Shown piece by piece: positions 41,936 through 51,160 of a DNA stretch of 64,000 nucleotides (positions are counted from its first letter, which is position 1; each line of letters starts with the position of its first letter). Under the pieces are notes generated by a model. That model did not search any database. It worked only from the letters and a program-made list of their open reading frames with translations, and was not told where the DNA came from. Origin of the DNA: Steroidobacter gossypii. Its GTDB lineage: Bacteria; Pseudomonadota; Gammaproteobacteria; Steroidobacterales; Steroidobacteraceae. The stretch is from NCBI RefSeq assembly GCF_016801985.1, contig NZ_JAEVLS010000003.1, forward strand, positions 558,001 to 622,000, in the 5' to 3' direction. Both the position numbers and the translations under genes were made by a program.

Positions 41936-42964
41936 CTATCTCACGTCCTCTGGCGTCATCAGCGCCGCGTGCACGCACTCACTGGTGCACACGAGATCGA
42001 TCGCATCCTCGGTGCGCACGTTTGTATAGATCGCACGACTGCCAACGTCACGAACGATGTGTCGTTCGGTATAGCCATGGCGCGCGAACACGTCGCGTCC
42101 GCATTCGACGTCGGCGTTTCGGCGCGAGCCGTGCTGGAAATCGGAGATGAGGTATTCGAATCCGTAACCATGCGTAACGCACAGCTGCTCGAGCGCCCCA
42201 CGCATGTCGTTGGCGGTGCAGTCGTAGAACTCAGGATGCGTCTCGAACAGTATCTTCATCCTGTGCCTGTGCCCCCGGGGCAGCTCGCTCAGGCTCGTGA
42301 GAATCTGGACTTCATAGCCTTCCAGATCCATGCGTAGCAGATCGATCGATTGTTTATCGGCAAGATAGCTGCGCAGCGAGCGCGTTCGCACCGGCATCGA
42401 GCCGACCATGGTGCGTGCGTATTTCGCCAGCCACGGAATGCTCGCGTTCAGTCGCGGCGCATGCAGGCTGTGCCAGTTCGATTTTCGGGCGAGTTGCAGT
42501 TGCGCTTCGCCGTCCTCGGCGCCGATCGCGATGTTATCGGTCGATACGTTATCGAGCTCATTACGCCGTACGTTCTCTTCGAGCAAGTCATAGCTTTGCG
42601 GGAAAGGCTCGACCGCGTAAACACGCCCGCCGGCGCCGACGAGCTTCGCCATCATGATGGTGTAGTAACCGACATTCGCGCCGAGATCGAACGCCACCTT
42701 CCCAGGTGCCAGCGTGCGCTCGACGATGAAGGCCTGCTCGGGCTCGCGACCTGCGCGGGTGAGAAGCTGTCGGCCGATGCCAGGATCGTCGGCGTCGAGC
42801 AGCAGCCGGTAGTCATGAATGCGCTTTTCGATGAAGCGCCGGCCCAGCAGGTGCCTTTGCAGCGCCAGTGAGCTCGTCTGCGCGCCGCGTTGTGCGATCG
42901 TCGCCAGCAACTGCCAGGCGCCGTGCTCATGCAGCGCCGCCGAGAGTCGTTGCGTCACGCTCAT
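41936..42964 (-). CDS. FkbM-family methyltransferase
   Basis: This is a 342-residue SAM-dependent methyltransferase of the FkbM family, which O-methylates sugars or polyketides. SAM motif I is VAFDLGANVGYYTIMMAKLVG, followed by GGRVYAVEPFPQSYDLLEENVRRNEL and IDLLRMDLEGYEVQILTSL. Residues 1-90 are a helical N-terminal extension. The gene starts 1 base after the radical SAM stop and shares its strand, so the two form an operon. With the neighbouring glycosyltransferase and flippase on the other strand it points to methylation of a surface or exported glycan. The acceptor is unknown. Confidence 0.9.
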   Translation of the reverse strand: MSVTQRLSAALHEHGAWQLLATIAQRGAQTSSLALQRHLLGRRFIEKRIHDYRLLLDADDPGIGRQLLTRAGREPEQAFIVERTLAPGKVAFDLGANVGYYTIMMAKLVGAGGRVYAVEPFPQSYDLLEENVRRNELDNVSTDNIAIGAEDGEAQLQLARKSNWHSLHAPRLNASIPWLAKYARTMVGSMPVRTRSLRSYLADKQSIDLLRMDLEGYEVQILTSLSELPRGHRHRMKILFETHPEFYDCTANDMRGALEQLCVTHGYGFEYLISDFQHGSRRNADVECGRDVFARHGYTERHIVRDVGSRAIYTNVRTEDAIDLVCTSECVHAALMTPEDVR

Positions 42965-42965
42965 G

Positions 42966-44081
42966 TTATGCCGTCATATATTTCTGCCGCGTGGGCGCGT
43001 GGCCGCTCACCCTGTTGCCGTACGCGCAATGGCAGTTCGGGCAGTTGAGCTTGAACGCGTCGCGTGCGGCGTCGATATGCGTCTGAGTGAACAGCATGTC
43101 CTTCAGTCGCTTCTCGTGCAGGTTGCCGAGCTTGAATGTCACGTAGCACATCTGCACCGTGCCGTCGGCACCCACCCAGATGAGACGATGCCGATCGCAC
43201 GGCACGCGCATGTTCGGCCCTTTGATCAGCCAGTCCGGAATCGAGCGCAAGATTGCCGGCGTCGACTGCAGCAGGTGCGGATCGCGGTGCTGAAGTCGCA
43301 TGAATTCCTCGACGACGGCGTCGAGCGCCGGCCGGTCCGCTTCCGAGAACGCAAGCTCGCGATCCTGGCCTTCGGTGAAGTAGGGCAGCGAGTGATGTAT
43401 GAGGTTGATGCAGATGGGGGCGTTGTAGCGCGTGGCGAACGCCCACGTCTCGCGCACGGTATCGATGCTGCAGGTGGGCTTCATCAGCAACCAGTTGAGC
43501 GTCAGCCGCACCTCGTTGCCATAGCGCTCGCGCACGTAGGCGATGTTTTCTTCGAGCTGATCGAACCGATCCTTACGTTGCACGTACTGGTTGTAGTCTT
43601 CGCCGATGCCGTACATTCCGACCTGCACGACGCGCAGCCCCGCGGCAAACAGATCGTCGATCTTTTTCCTGAGCAGCAGGCCGTTGGTGGTCAGATAGGT
43701 GCGCAAGCGCAGTTTCGTGCAGTATTCGACGATCTCGGCGATTTGTTTGTGCAGTAGCGGCTCGCCGCCGTAAAGGCGCACGACCTCGAAGTTCAGTGCC
43801 TTGACGTCATCGAGCAGATCGCGCACCACCGGCAGGGCGAGCTGCTGCCCGGGCATGAAGTCGCGGCCGTAGCGGCAGGCCTTGCAGCGCAGGTTGCAGT
43901 TGGCGGTGAGCACCAGATAGATGTGCTCCGGATGCGGATAGATCAGTTGTGGGAACCGTTCCCAGGCGCTGGTGCGCAGGCGGTTGAGCTGCGCCTGAGC
44001 GGCGCGCAATTGCTCCTTGAGCGATGGCCGGTCCCGGTATACCGGCTCGAGCAACTCTCGTAGTATCGAATGTGTGCTCAT
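42966..44081 (-). CDS. radical SAM protein with SPASM-like C-terminus
   Basis: This is a 371-residue radical SAM enzyme. The [4Fe-4S] motif is C62-NLR-C66-KA-C69, with VVRLYGGEPLLHKQIAEIV as the GGE motif. The C-terminal part has Cys residues at VPCDRHRLIWVGADGTVQMCYV and LNCPNCHC, the arrangement of SPASM or twitch auxiliary cluster domains. ATG 44081 has an excellent AAGGGGG ribosome site. Such enzymes modify peptides, or in glycan clusters sugars and aglycones. No short precursor peptide gene is visible near it, so a peptide-maturase role lacks support. It is co-transcribed with FkbM methyltransferase and divergent from a GT4 glycosyltransferase. Confidence 0.92.
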   Translation of the reverse strand: MSTHSILRELLEPVYRDRPSLKEQLRAAQAQLNRLRTSAWERFPQLIYPHPEHIYLVLTANCNLRCKACRYGRDFMPGQQLALPVVRDLLDDVKALNFEVVRLYGGEPLLHKQIAEIVEYCTKLRLRTYLTTNGLLLRKKIDDLFAAGLRVVQVGMYGIGEDYNQYVQRKDRFDQLEENIAYVRERYGNEVRLTLNWLLMKPTCSIDTVRETWAFATRYNAPICINLIHHSLPYFTEGQDRELAFSEADRPALDAVVEEFMRLQHRDPHLLQSTPAILRSIPDWLIKGPNMRVPCDRHRLIWVGADGTVQMCYVTFKLGNLHEKRLKDMLFTQTHIDAARDAFKLNCPNCHCAYGNRVSGHAPTRQKYMTA

Positions 44082-44130
44082 GAACGTCCCCCTTTATTGT
44101 TACGGCACCCGCATGGCGCATGAGGATCGT

Positions 44131-45369
44131 ATGCAAGATGCGTGCATGGGCGCAGGTGCGGCGGCTCCGTGCCGAGTCACTTTTGTGGCCGCGGGCCTGC
44201 GCTGTGGCGGCATCGAGCGTGCGCTGGTGTCGCTCGCCGGCGCCATGCTGGAGCGCGGCCACCAGGTCACGGTCATCACATTCGCCCCCGAAAGCACGGA
44301 TTTCTTCCGGCTGGCGCCAGACGCCCCGCGTGTATCGCTGAATATTCGCCTCGGTGCGCCGACGCCTTTGTTACAACTGTGGTCGACCACGCGGGCCAGA
44401 CTACAGGCGCTGCGGGCAGCCATCGATGCGAGCCAGCCGGACGTTGTGATATCGCATGCGCCGCAGATCAACGTGCCGACCCTGCTTGCGATGCGAGGCT
44501 CTGTGGTCCCGGTGATCGTCACCGAGCATGGTGACGTCCCGGTGCGGCCCGAAGCGGACCGGCCATGGCTTTGGAAGAAATGGATCTGGTATCGGCTGCG
44601 TCGGTATTGCTATCCGAGTGCGTTCAGAATCGTCAGCGTGAGCAGGGCGATCGATCGCAGCTTTGCGTGGCTTCCAGCAGAACGCCGGGCGGTCATCCAC
44701 AATCCTGCGCCATCCATTCCCGCGCATGCCTCGACGCACTCGGCGCTGCCGGTCGGGCTCGATCCGCATCGGCCGTGGATGATCAGCATGGGGCGGCTGT
44801 CGCACGCGAAAGGCCATGATCTGCTGCTTACGGCGTTTGCTCGTATCGCGCCGCAGTTCCCGCAATGGCAGCTAGTGATCATCGGCGACGGCGAGTTGCG
44901 TGAGTCGCTGCATCGCCTCGCAGACGAGTTGGTACATAAGAATCAGGTGGTCTTCACCGGTGCGCTCGCATCCCCGTTCGCGCTGCTGGGGCGCGCGCAG
45001 TTTTTCGTTCTGGCCTCGCGTTACGAAGGCTTCCCGATGGCCGTTGCCGAAGCGCTCGCATGCGGTCTGCCGGTGATCGCCACCGACTGTCCGAGTCGGC
45101 CGCGCAAGTTCGGCGAGCGGGGCCGGGTGGCGGGCGGCATCCGCGAGTTGGTCCGGGATGGCGTCGATGGGTTTCTGGTTCCACCCGAGGATCCGGACGC
45201 ACTGGCGGATGCGATGGCGCGCTGGATGCAAAGTCCGCAGGAGCGAAGCCAAATGGCGCAGCAGACAGCGTCCGGAACGACGCGGTTCTCGCGCGAGCGC
45301 GTTATCGAAGACTGGGAGCGTCTACTGGAGCAGGCAATGGCGGGGCAGCGGCGGGGCATCGCGTGCTAG
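44131..45369 (+). CDS. GT4-family glycosyltransferase
   Basis: This is a GT-B fold glycosyltransferase of family 4 (about 412 residues). The N-terminal domain has RVTFVAAGLRCGGIERALVSLAGAMLERGHQVTVITF. The C-terminal nucleotide-sugar domain has PWMISMGRLSHAKGHDLLLTAFARI, LVIIGDGELRESL and the E(x7)E motif region SRYEGFPMAVAEALACGLPVIATDCPSRP. The start is uncertain: the frame is open to 44017, but that overlaps the radical SAM gene, and ATG 44113, 44131 (GAGGA upstream) and 44146 are candidates. It is followed by the flippase gene, so it probably builds the oligosaccharide that the flippase exports. Confidence 0.88.
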   Translation: MQDACMGAGAAAPCRVTFVAAGLRCGGIERALVSLAGAMLERGHQVTVITFAPESTDFFRLAPDAPRVSLNIRLGAPTPLLQLWSTTRARLQALRAAIDASQPDVVISHAPQINVPTLLAMRGSVVPVIVTEHGDVPVRPEADRPWLWKKWIWYRLRRYCYPSAFRIVSVSRAIDRSFAWLPAERRAVIHNPAPSIPAHASTHSALPVGLDPHRPWMISMGRLSHAKGHDLLLTAFARIAPQFPQWQLVIIGDGELRESLHRLADELVHKNQVVFTGALASPFALLGRAQFFVLASRYEGFPMAVAEALACGLPVIATDCPSRPRKFGERGRVAGGIRELVRDGVDGFLVPPEDPDALADAMARWMQSPQERSQMAQQTASGTTRFSRERVIEDWERLLEQAMAGQRRGIAC

Positions 45370-45525
45370 TAATTTCTACATCGCATTGCTGTAGTTTGTG
45401 TAATTTGGTGACTGGAAGCGCCGGCCCCACGTCCGCCGGGCCCACCTCAGCGGAGTAGCGCCATTCGCGGTCTCGGCAGCCGCGCAGCGGTCATATCTAT
45501 CACGCGACTGCTCAATCACGGGCTG

Positions 45526-46902
45526 ATGCTGATCAGCCCGGTGGTGCTGGTGCGCCTGCTTTCGGTGCAGGACTTCGGGCGCTACCGCGAATTCCTGCTG
45601 TACACCACCGTGCTGTTGAGCTTCGCCGCGCTGGGCATCAGTCACAGCCTGCTGCGCTTCATTCCCAGCCGGCCGGAGCTGAAGTGGCGTTACGTCGAGC
45701 AGACCGTCGCACTGACGTTTGCGAGCAGCGTGCTGGTCACGGGCGTGGCGCTGCTGCTGGATACGGTGCTTGAAGGCAGGGTGTTGGGCGAGTTCGCCTG
45801 GCCTGCCGCCCTCTATGTGCTGCTGTTCGTGAACTTGGATTTCTGGGAGGCGCTTTGGCTGGCGGAGCGGCGCAGCTTCGCCGTGCTCGGCTACACCACC
45901 GGGCGACTGATTGCGCGCATGCTGACGGTGATCACCGCGGCGGCGTTGAGCGGGCAGGTGAGAGTGATCGTGTGGTCGCTGGTCTGCATGGAAGCCGTGC
46001 GGCTTACGATTTCGTTCATCAGCTGGCGTCGTCGCGTGCAGCCTGTGACTGCCGATACCACCGGCGCGCTACGCGAACAGTTGTCGTACTGCCTGCCGTT
46101 CGGCGGCTCGATGGTGATTGCTTCATTCAACCGTTCCATCGGCAGTCTGTTCGTCGCCAAGATGATGGGCCCGGTGGCGCTGGCGCATTATGCGATCGGC
46201 ACGTATCTACAGCCGGTGATCACGGTGTTGAGGAATTCACTATCGGATGTGCTGCTGCCCGAGATGGTCGCGCGTCATCGCGAGCCGGACGAGGACAGGC
46301 TACTGCTGTTCCGGCGTACCACCGTTGTGATCGCGATCCTGCTCATCGGCGCGGCGATCTTGCTCGCGCGCTTTGCGGAGATCCTGGTGATCACGCTGTT
46401 CTCCGAGGAGTACCGGCCGGCGGTCGCCATCCTGCAGATCTATGTGCTGGTGTTCGCGCGTGAGAGTTTGGATTTCGGCGTGCCGCTGCGGGCGATCAAT
46501 CGCACGACGCCGATCCTGCGGAGCAATGTGGTTGCAATCATCCTCAACGTGGGATTGGTGCTATTGCTCCTGCCGCTGTGGGGATTGATGGGTGCGGTGA
46601 TCGCATTCGTGCTGTCGCGGCTCATTGAGGGCGCGTATCTCGGATGGCAGACCATGCGCGCTTATCAAGTGCCGCTGAGCCAGCTCGCGCCTTGGAAGGA
46701 TCTCGGCAAAGTCGTGATCGCCGCCGCGCTGGCTGCCGTTGTTCTTTACGGCGATCTCTGGACCGAATGGCTCGGCTTGCTCGGCGCGCTGCTCGGCGGC
46801 GCGACCTTCATCGTTGCGTTTGCCACGATGTTGTTGCTGTTTCGAGTGCCGGAAGCGATGGAGTTACTGAGACGTATACGGTCGCCGTCGGCTGAGTCTT
46901 GA
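45526..46902 (+). CDS. Wzx-type polysaccharide flippase (5' end uncertain)
   Basis: This is a membrane protein of the MATE-like oligosaccharide flippase family, at least 458 residues with about twelve to fourteen segments. Typical features are VVLVRLLSVQDFGRYREFLLY near the start and FGGSMVIASFNRSIGSLFVAKMMGPVALAHYAIGTYLQP mid-protein. ATG 45526 cuts into the first helix. The same frame is open upstream to a TGA at 45409 and encodes RAAVISITRLLNHGLMLISP, which completes that helix, but it contains no ATG, GTG or TTG. The true start may be a rare codon (CTG 45412 or an ATT) or the upstream sequence may carry an error. It lies 157 bases after the GT4 gene and likely exports its product. Confidence 0.82.
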   Translation: MLISPVVLVRLLSVQDFGRYREFLLYTTVLLSFAALGISHSLLRFIPSRPELKWRYVEQTVALTFASSVLVTGVALLLDTVLEGRVLGEFAWPAALYVLLFVNLDFWEALWLAERRSFAVLGYTTGRLIARMLTVITAAALSGQVRVIVWSLVCMEAVRLTISFISWRRRVQPVTADTTGALREQLSYCLPFGGSMVIASFNRSIGSLFVAKMMGPVALAHYAIGTYLQPVITVLRNSLSDVLLPEMVARHREPDEDRLLLFRRTTVVIAILLIGAAILLARFAEILVITLFSEEYRPAVAILQIYVLVFARESLDFGVPLRAINRTTPILRSNVVAIILNVGLVLLLLPLWGLMGAVIAFVLSRLIEGAYLGWQTMRAYQVPLSQLAPWKDLGKVVIAAALAAVVLYGDLWTEWLGLLGALLGGATFIVAFATMLLLFRVPEAMELLRRIRSPSAES

Positions 46903-47001
46903 AGCGGGAACAAAAAGCGGACGCTGCCTGGCGCCGGCCGCTGACGGTGCTGCAGTTGTGACATTCGACAACACAGGGACGGCGCGATCGGCCGAGGACC
47001 G

Positions 47002-47014
47002 ATTCAAATTGAAT
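47002..47014. promoter_or_regulatory. 13-bp palindrome ATTCAA-A-TTGAAT
   Basis: This perfect palindrome overlaps the stop codon of the hybrid kinase gene. It is the most symmetric copy of a motif repeated near 53.5, 56.0, 58.6 and 60.2 kb. Its place between two convergent gene ends argues against a simple promoter role for this copy. Confidence 0.3.
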
Positions 47015-50000
47015 GTAGCGCGGCGGCTTCGTCGTGCGAGGACGCCGAGACACGAGCACGCGACAGCCACGGCTCGATGGCGGCATGCAGGCTCGCGCGG
47101 TTGAAGGGCTTGCCCAAGTAGTCGTCCATGCCAGCGTCGAGACATGCCTGACGCACGCTGCTGGTGGCGTCGGCGGTGAGCGCGATGATGGGAACGCGGC
47201 TGTGCGGAGCTTCGCGCCGGCGCCATTCGGCAGCCGCGGTAAAGCCATCCATCACAGGCATCTGGCAATCCATCAGCACTATGTCATAGGAGTTCACGGC
47301 AAGCATCTCGAGCGCCTGCTGTCCGTCGGCGGCCCCCTCGACCTGCAGGCCGATCGCTTTGAGCATGCCTTCGGCCACTTCTCTGTTCAGCGGCTGATCT
47401 TCGACCACCAGCACGCGCCCGTGCATGCGCGTCAACTGCTTCGCCTGCGTCTCGGGTGCGGGACGTCGATTCGCCTCGCCGACACTTCCTATCAGCGCTT
47501 CGTGCAATTGTCCGATGCGTAACGGCTTGGTGAGCTGCGCGTCCACAAGCCGCTCCTCGAGCACCTGTTTCGCCACACTCGCGAAGCTGGTCAGAAGGAT
47601 CACGCGCGGTTTGGCAGGCCGAGCCGCAAGCAAGGCTGCCAGCGGTTGCGCATTCCATCCATCCAGAGTCGACTCGTCGATGAGGACACAGTTGTATGGA
47701 GCTGCGCGCAGTTTCTCGAGCGCTTCCGACGCCTGTGCCACGCCGGTGGGGATCGCACCCCATTGCGAGAGAGCGTTGACAATGAGAGCACGAGCAGCGT
47801 CGTTGTCATCCAGCACGAGCACGTCGAGGCCGTAGAGTTGCGGCAGGAGAGTCGGTCTTTGCGCCTGCCGATCGGCCAAAGGCAGCGACAGCTCGAAGAA
47901 GAACGTGGAGCCCACGCCCGGCGCACTCACCAGGTTCAGCGTCCCTCCCATCAGCTCGACCAGCTGGCGCGCAATCGCAAGGCCCAGGCCGGTGCCGCCG
48001 AAGCGTCGTGTGGTCGAGTCGTCCGCTTGCGAGAACTCATCGAAGATGCGCGACTGATTCTCCGGCTCGATGCCGATCCCGGTGTCGATCACCTCGATGC
48101 GCACGCGTAGCGCATCCGCTTCGCTGCGCAGCGGCGCCACTCGCAATGTGACTTCGCCGCGATTGGTGAACTTCACGGCGTTGCCGCCGAGATTCACCAA
48201 TATCTGACGTAGCCGGACCGCGTCCGCAAGTACCAGCGGCATCGGCTCGGGCGGGCAATCGCAGATCAGCTCGATGCGTTTGGTCGCGGCTCGCGACGCC
48301 AGCATCTCGGCGGTTTGTTCCATGAGTTCGGCGAGGTCGCACTCGGCGGCCACGAGCTGCAGCCGGCCCGCTTCGATCTTGGAGAAGTCGAGCACGTCAT
48401 CCACGATTGCCAGCAGCGAATCGGCCGAGCGATGAATGCCTTCGACGAACCGACGCTGAGTCGGATCCATGCGTGTATCGAGCAGCAGCTCGCTCATGCC
48501 GAGCACGCCATTCATTGGCGTGCGCAGCTCATGGCTCATCCGTGCGACGAAGTCACTCTTGGCGCGACTGAGGACCTGCAGTTGTTCATTGCGCTCCTGG
48601 AGCTGCGCGGTGCGCAGGCCGATCAAATTCTCGAGCGCGCGATGATGCCTCAGCCGGCTCTGACGGAGCCGGTGCTGACTGCGCAACACATACACCAGAA
48701 CGCACAGAGCGAGCAGGGCGTAGCCGACGTGCGCCGCTCGCGTGTTCCACGGGGCCGGTGCGACACGCACCGGCACTTCCAGAGCCACGGTACTCCAGAC
48801 GCCATTCGCGTTCGCGGCGCGCACTTTGAAAACATAGTCCCCAGCAGTGAGGTTGGTGTACGTCGCACGCGGCGAACCTTTCGCCTCGACCCAGCGAGCG
48901 TCGAAACCCTCGAGCCGGTACGAATAGCGATTGGCAGCTGGCGAAGCGTAATCCAGCGCGGCAAACCCGAAGGTCACGAGCTTGTCTTGATGCGACAACT
49001 GCAAGGGGCGCTCGGGCCCGGGGAGCTCGCCGAAACCCAGCGTCCGGTCGAGAATCGTCACGGCCGTCAGCGCCACGCGAGGAGGCCTCGAGCGAGCTGC
49101 CGTCGCCTGCGGCTCGAAGACATTGAAACCGTTGTTGCCGCCGAAATAGAGCTTGCCGTCACGCCCTCGGTAGTGCGCGTTGAAGTTGAATTCTTCCTCT
49201 TGCAGCCCGTGCGCCGCGTGAAACACCTTGAACGAGCGATCACGCGTGTGGAAGCGTACCAGACCGTTGTTCGTGCTGAGCCAGAGCGTGCCCTCGGGCC
49301 CTGATTCGATCCCATAGACCACTTCGTTTACGGAGGCGTCTCGCAACTGGCTCTCGAAGCGAATCGACTCGGGGCGCTCTGAGGAGCCCACCATGAGATC
49401 GAGTCCGCCGCCGGCGGTGCCGACCCACAGCTTGCCGGAGCCGTCGACGTGCAATGCATAGATGGTGTCGTCGCTGACGCTGTTGCGATCGTTGTCGTCC
49501 CGTCGGAACTGATGGAAACGACCGCTCGAGCGCTCGAGCAGATTCAGGCCGCCGCCGATCGTGCCGATCCAAAGATTGCCGTGCCCGTCCTCGACGATCG
49601 CGCTCGCCCGTGGACTGCTCAGTCCGCCTTGCTCACTGTGCGGATAGCGATGCAGCTCGCCGGTCGCACGTTCGATGCGTGCGACGCCGCCACCGAACGT
49701 TCCAATCCATACATCGCCGCCACGATCCTCGTACAAAGCCATGATGCCATCGGCAGGCAGCGAGTGTGGATCCTCGGCAGAGTGTCGAAACGAGCGCAGC
49801 GCGTTACGGGCAGGATCGAAACGGGCGAGTCCGCCGGACATCGTGCCGACCCATAGCGCACCATCGCGGTCATACAGCAGCGCCATGACACGATCGTCGG
49901 GAAGGCGGGGAAATGTGTCCGCTGAGGTTCCGTATCGCCGCTCGCGGCCGGTACTCGTTTCAATCTCGACGAGCCCCTCGGCGGTGCCGACCCACACCGT

Positions 50001-51137
50001 GCCGTTGCCATCATCGGCGAACGCATTCACCGCTTTGTTACGAATCGAGGCGCTGAGATAATGACCGAACGCCCAGCCGTGCGGGTTCCAGTGACTGGCG
50101 CCACCAGCGCGCGTGCCGACCCACAGCACGCTCCCGCGATCCTGATACAACGACATGATGTCGTCGTCACGCAAGCTGTGCGCGCTGTCTGCATCGCGTC
50201 CGTAGCGTACAAAGGTTTCCGAAGCACGGTCGAACAAGCCGAGCCCGCCGGACGTGGCGATCCAAAGCCGGCGCTCATCGTCTTCCAGTATCGCAAGCAC
50301 CCGATCGGCGGGCAGCGAGCTGGCATCGCCAGGCACGTGGCGAAACGAGACCACGCGGCCGGTATCCGGATGGAACCGATTGACACCGCCGCCCAGCGTG
50401 CCGATCCACAGCGCGCCGGTATGGTCTTCCTCGATGGCGCGGACTCTTACGTCGCTGAGCTCGGCGCCGCTGCCCGCCAGACCATAGTTGACGAACCGGC
50501 CCGTCGCAGCGTCGTACCGGCCGAGGCCGCCATCGCTGCCCACCCAGAGTCGACCGGCACGATCCAGATACAGTGCGAACACCGAGTCCGATGCGAGTGA
50601 ACCGGGATCGTCCGGATGGTGGCGAAAGTGACGTACGCGGCCGGTGCGTGGATCGAGCACATCCAGGCCGTGCTGCTGAGTTCCCACCCAGATCTGGCCT
50701 GTCGCGTCGATGAGCAGGGTACGGGTGGCATCGCTCGCAAGCGTATTCGGGTCAGCGGGATTGTGTCGGTACTGCTGGAAACGATCGCTGTCGCGATCCC
50801 ACCGTGCGATACCGCCGCCCACCGTCGCCAGCCACAGGTCGCCCTCGCGATCCTCCGCGATCTTCCAAATGTAGTCGCTTGCAAGCGCCTGTGGATTCGC
50901 TCGCTCGCGGCGGTACTCATGGATCGATGAGCCGTCGTACCGGTTCAGGCCACTCTCGGTGCCAAGCCACAGGTAACCGCGCGAGTCCTGCAGGATGGTC
51001 ATCACCGTGCTCTGCGAAAGCCCTTCGCGCATCGTCAGATGCTCGAAGAACATGGGGCGTGGTTCGGATGCCTGCACCTCGAGGAAGCCCGCTGCAAACG
51101 CCGCGAACCAAGCCAGAAAACAAGAGAAGGCGCGCAC
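47004..51137 (-). CDS. hybrid histidine kinase with two-component regulator propeller sensor
   Basis: This is a 1377-residue one-piece sensor. A signal peptide (residues 1-24) leads to a periplasmic region of about 14 regulator-propeller repeats (two seven-bladed propellers, about 30-680, each with a DRxGxLWVGT-like motif). A Y_Y_Y domain (about 716-770), one membrane helix (about 796-815), a HisKA domain with phospho-His869 ([11 protein letters not shown]), an HATPase (GGTGLGLA near 1047) and two receivers follow, with D1154 (LIDEST) and D1290 (LMDCQMP). No Hpt or DNA-binding domain is present, so the phosphoryl group must go to separate proteins; an Hpt and a response regulator lie 3-4 kb away. 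GTG 51137 is the start, 23 bases after the protease gene. Such sensors often detect oligosaccharides. Confidence 0.93.
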   Translation of the reverse strand: MRAFSCFLAWFAAFAAGFLEVQASEPRPMFFEHLTMREGLSQSTVMTILQDSRGYLWLGTESGLNRYDGSSIHEYRRERANPQALASDYIWKIAEDREGDLWLATVGGGIARWDRDSDRFQQYRHNPADPNTLASDATRTLLIDATGQIWVGTQQHGLDVLDPRTGRVRHFRHHPDDPGSLASDSVFALYLDRAGRLWVGSDGGLGRYDAATGRFVNYGLAGSGAELSDVRVRAIEEDHTGALWIGTLGGGVNRFHPDTGRVVSFRHVPGDASSLPADRVLAILEDDERRLWIATSGGLGLFDRASETFVRYGRDADSAHSLRDDDIMSLYQDRGSVLWVGTRAGGASHWNPHGWAFGHYLSASIRNKAVNAFADDGNGTVWVGTAEGLVEIETSTGRERRYGTSADTFPRLPDDRVMALLYDRDGALWVGTMSGGLARFDPARNALRSFRHSAEDPHSLPADGIMALYEDRGGDVWIGTFGGGVARIERATGELHRYPHSEQGGLSSPRASAIVEDGHGNLWIGTIGGGLNLLERSSGRFHQFRRDDNDRNSVSDDTIYALHVDGSGKLWVGTAGGGLDLMVGSSERPESIRFESQLRDASVNEVVYGIESGPEGTLWLSTNNGLVRFHTRDRSFKVFHAAHGLQEEEFNFNAHYRGRDGKLYFGGNNGFNVFEPQATAARSRPPRVALTAVTILDRTLGFGELPGPERPLQLSHQDKLVTFGFAALDYASPAANRYSYRLEGFDARWVEAKGSPRATYTNLTAGDYVFKVRAANANGVWSTVALEVPVRVAPAPWNTRAAHVGYALLALCVLVYVLRSQHRLRQSRLRHHRALENLIGLRTAQLQERNEQLQVLSRAKSDFVARMSHELRTPMNGVLGMSELLLDTRMDPTQRRFVEGIHRSADSLLAIVDDVLDFSKIEAGRLQLVAAECDLAELMEQTAEMLASRAATKRIELICDCPPEPMPLVLADAVRLRQILVNLGGNAVKFTNRGEVTLRVAPLRSEADALRVRIEVIDTGIGIEPENQSRIFDEFSQADDSTTRRFGGTGLGLAIARQLVELMGGTLNLVSAPGVGSTFFFELSLPLADRQAQRPTLLPQLYGLDVLVLDDNDAARALIVNALSQWGAIPTGVAQASEALEKLRAAPYNCVLIDESTLDGWNAQPLAALLAARPAKPRVILLTSFASVAKQVLEERLVDAQLTKPLRIGQLHEALIGSVGEANRRPAPETQAKQLTRMHGRVLVVEDQPLNREVAEGMLKAIGLQVEGAADGQQALEMLAVNSYDIVLMDCQMPVMDGFTAAAEWRRREAPHSRVPIIALTADATSSVRQACLDAGMDDYLGKPFNRASLHAAIEPWLSRARVSASSHDEAAALHSI

Positions 51138-51160
51138 GCGCCTGCGCGTAGCCAGTCTGC

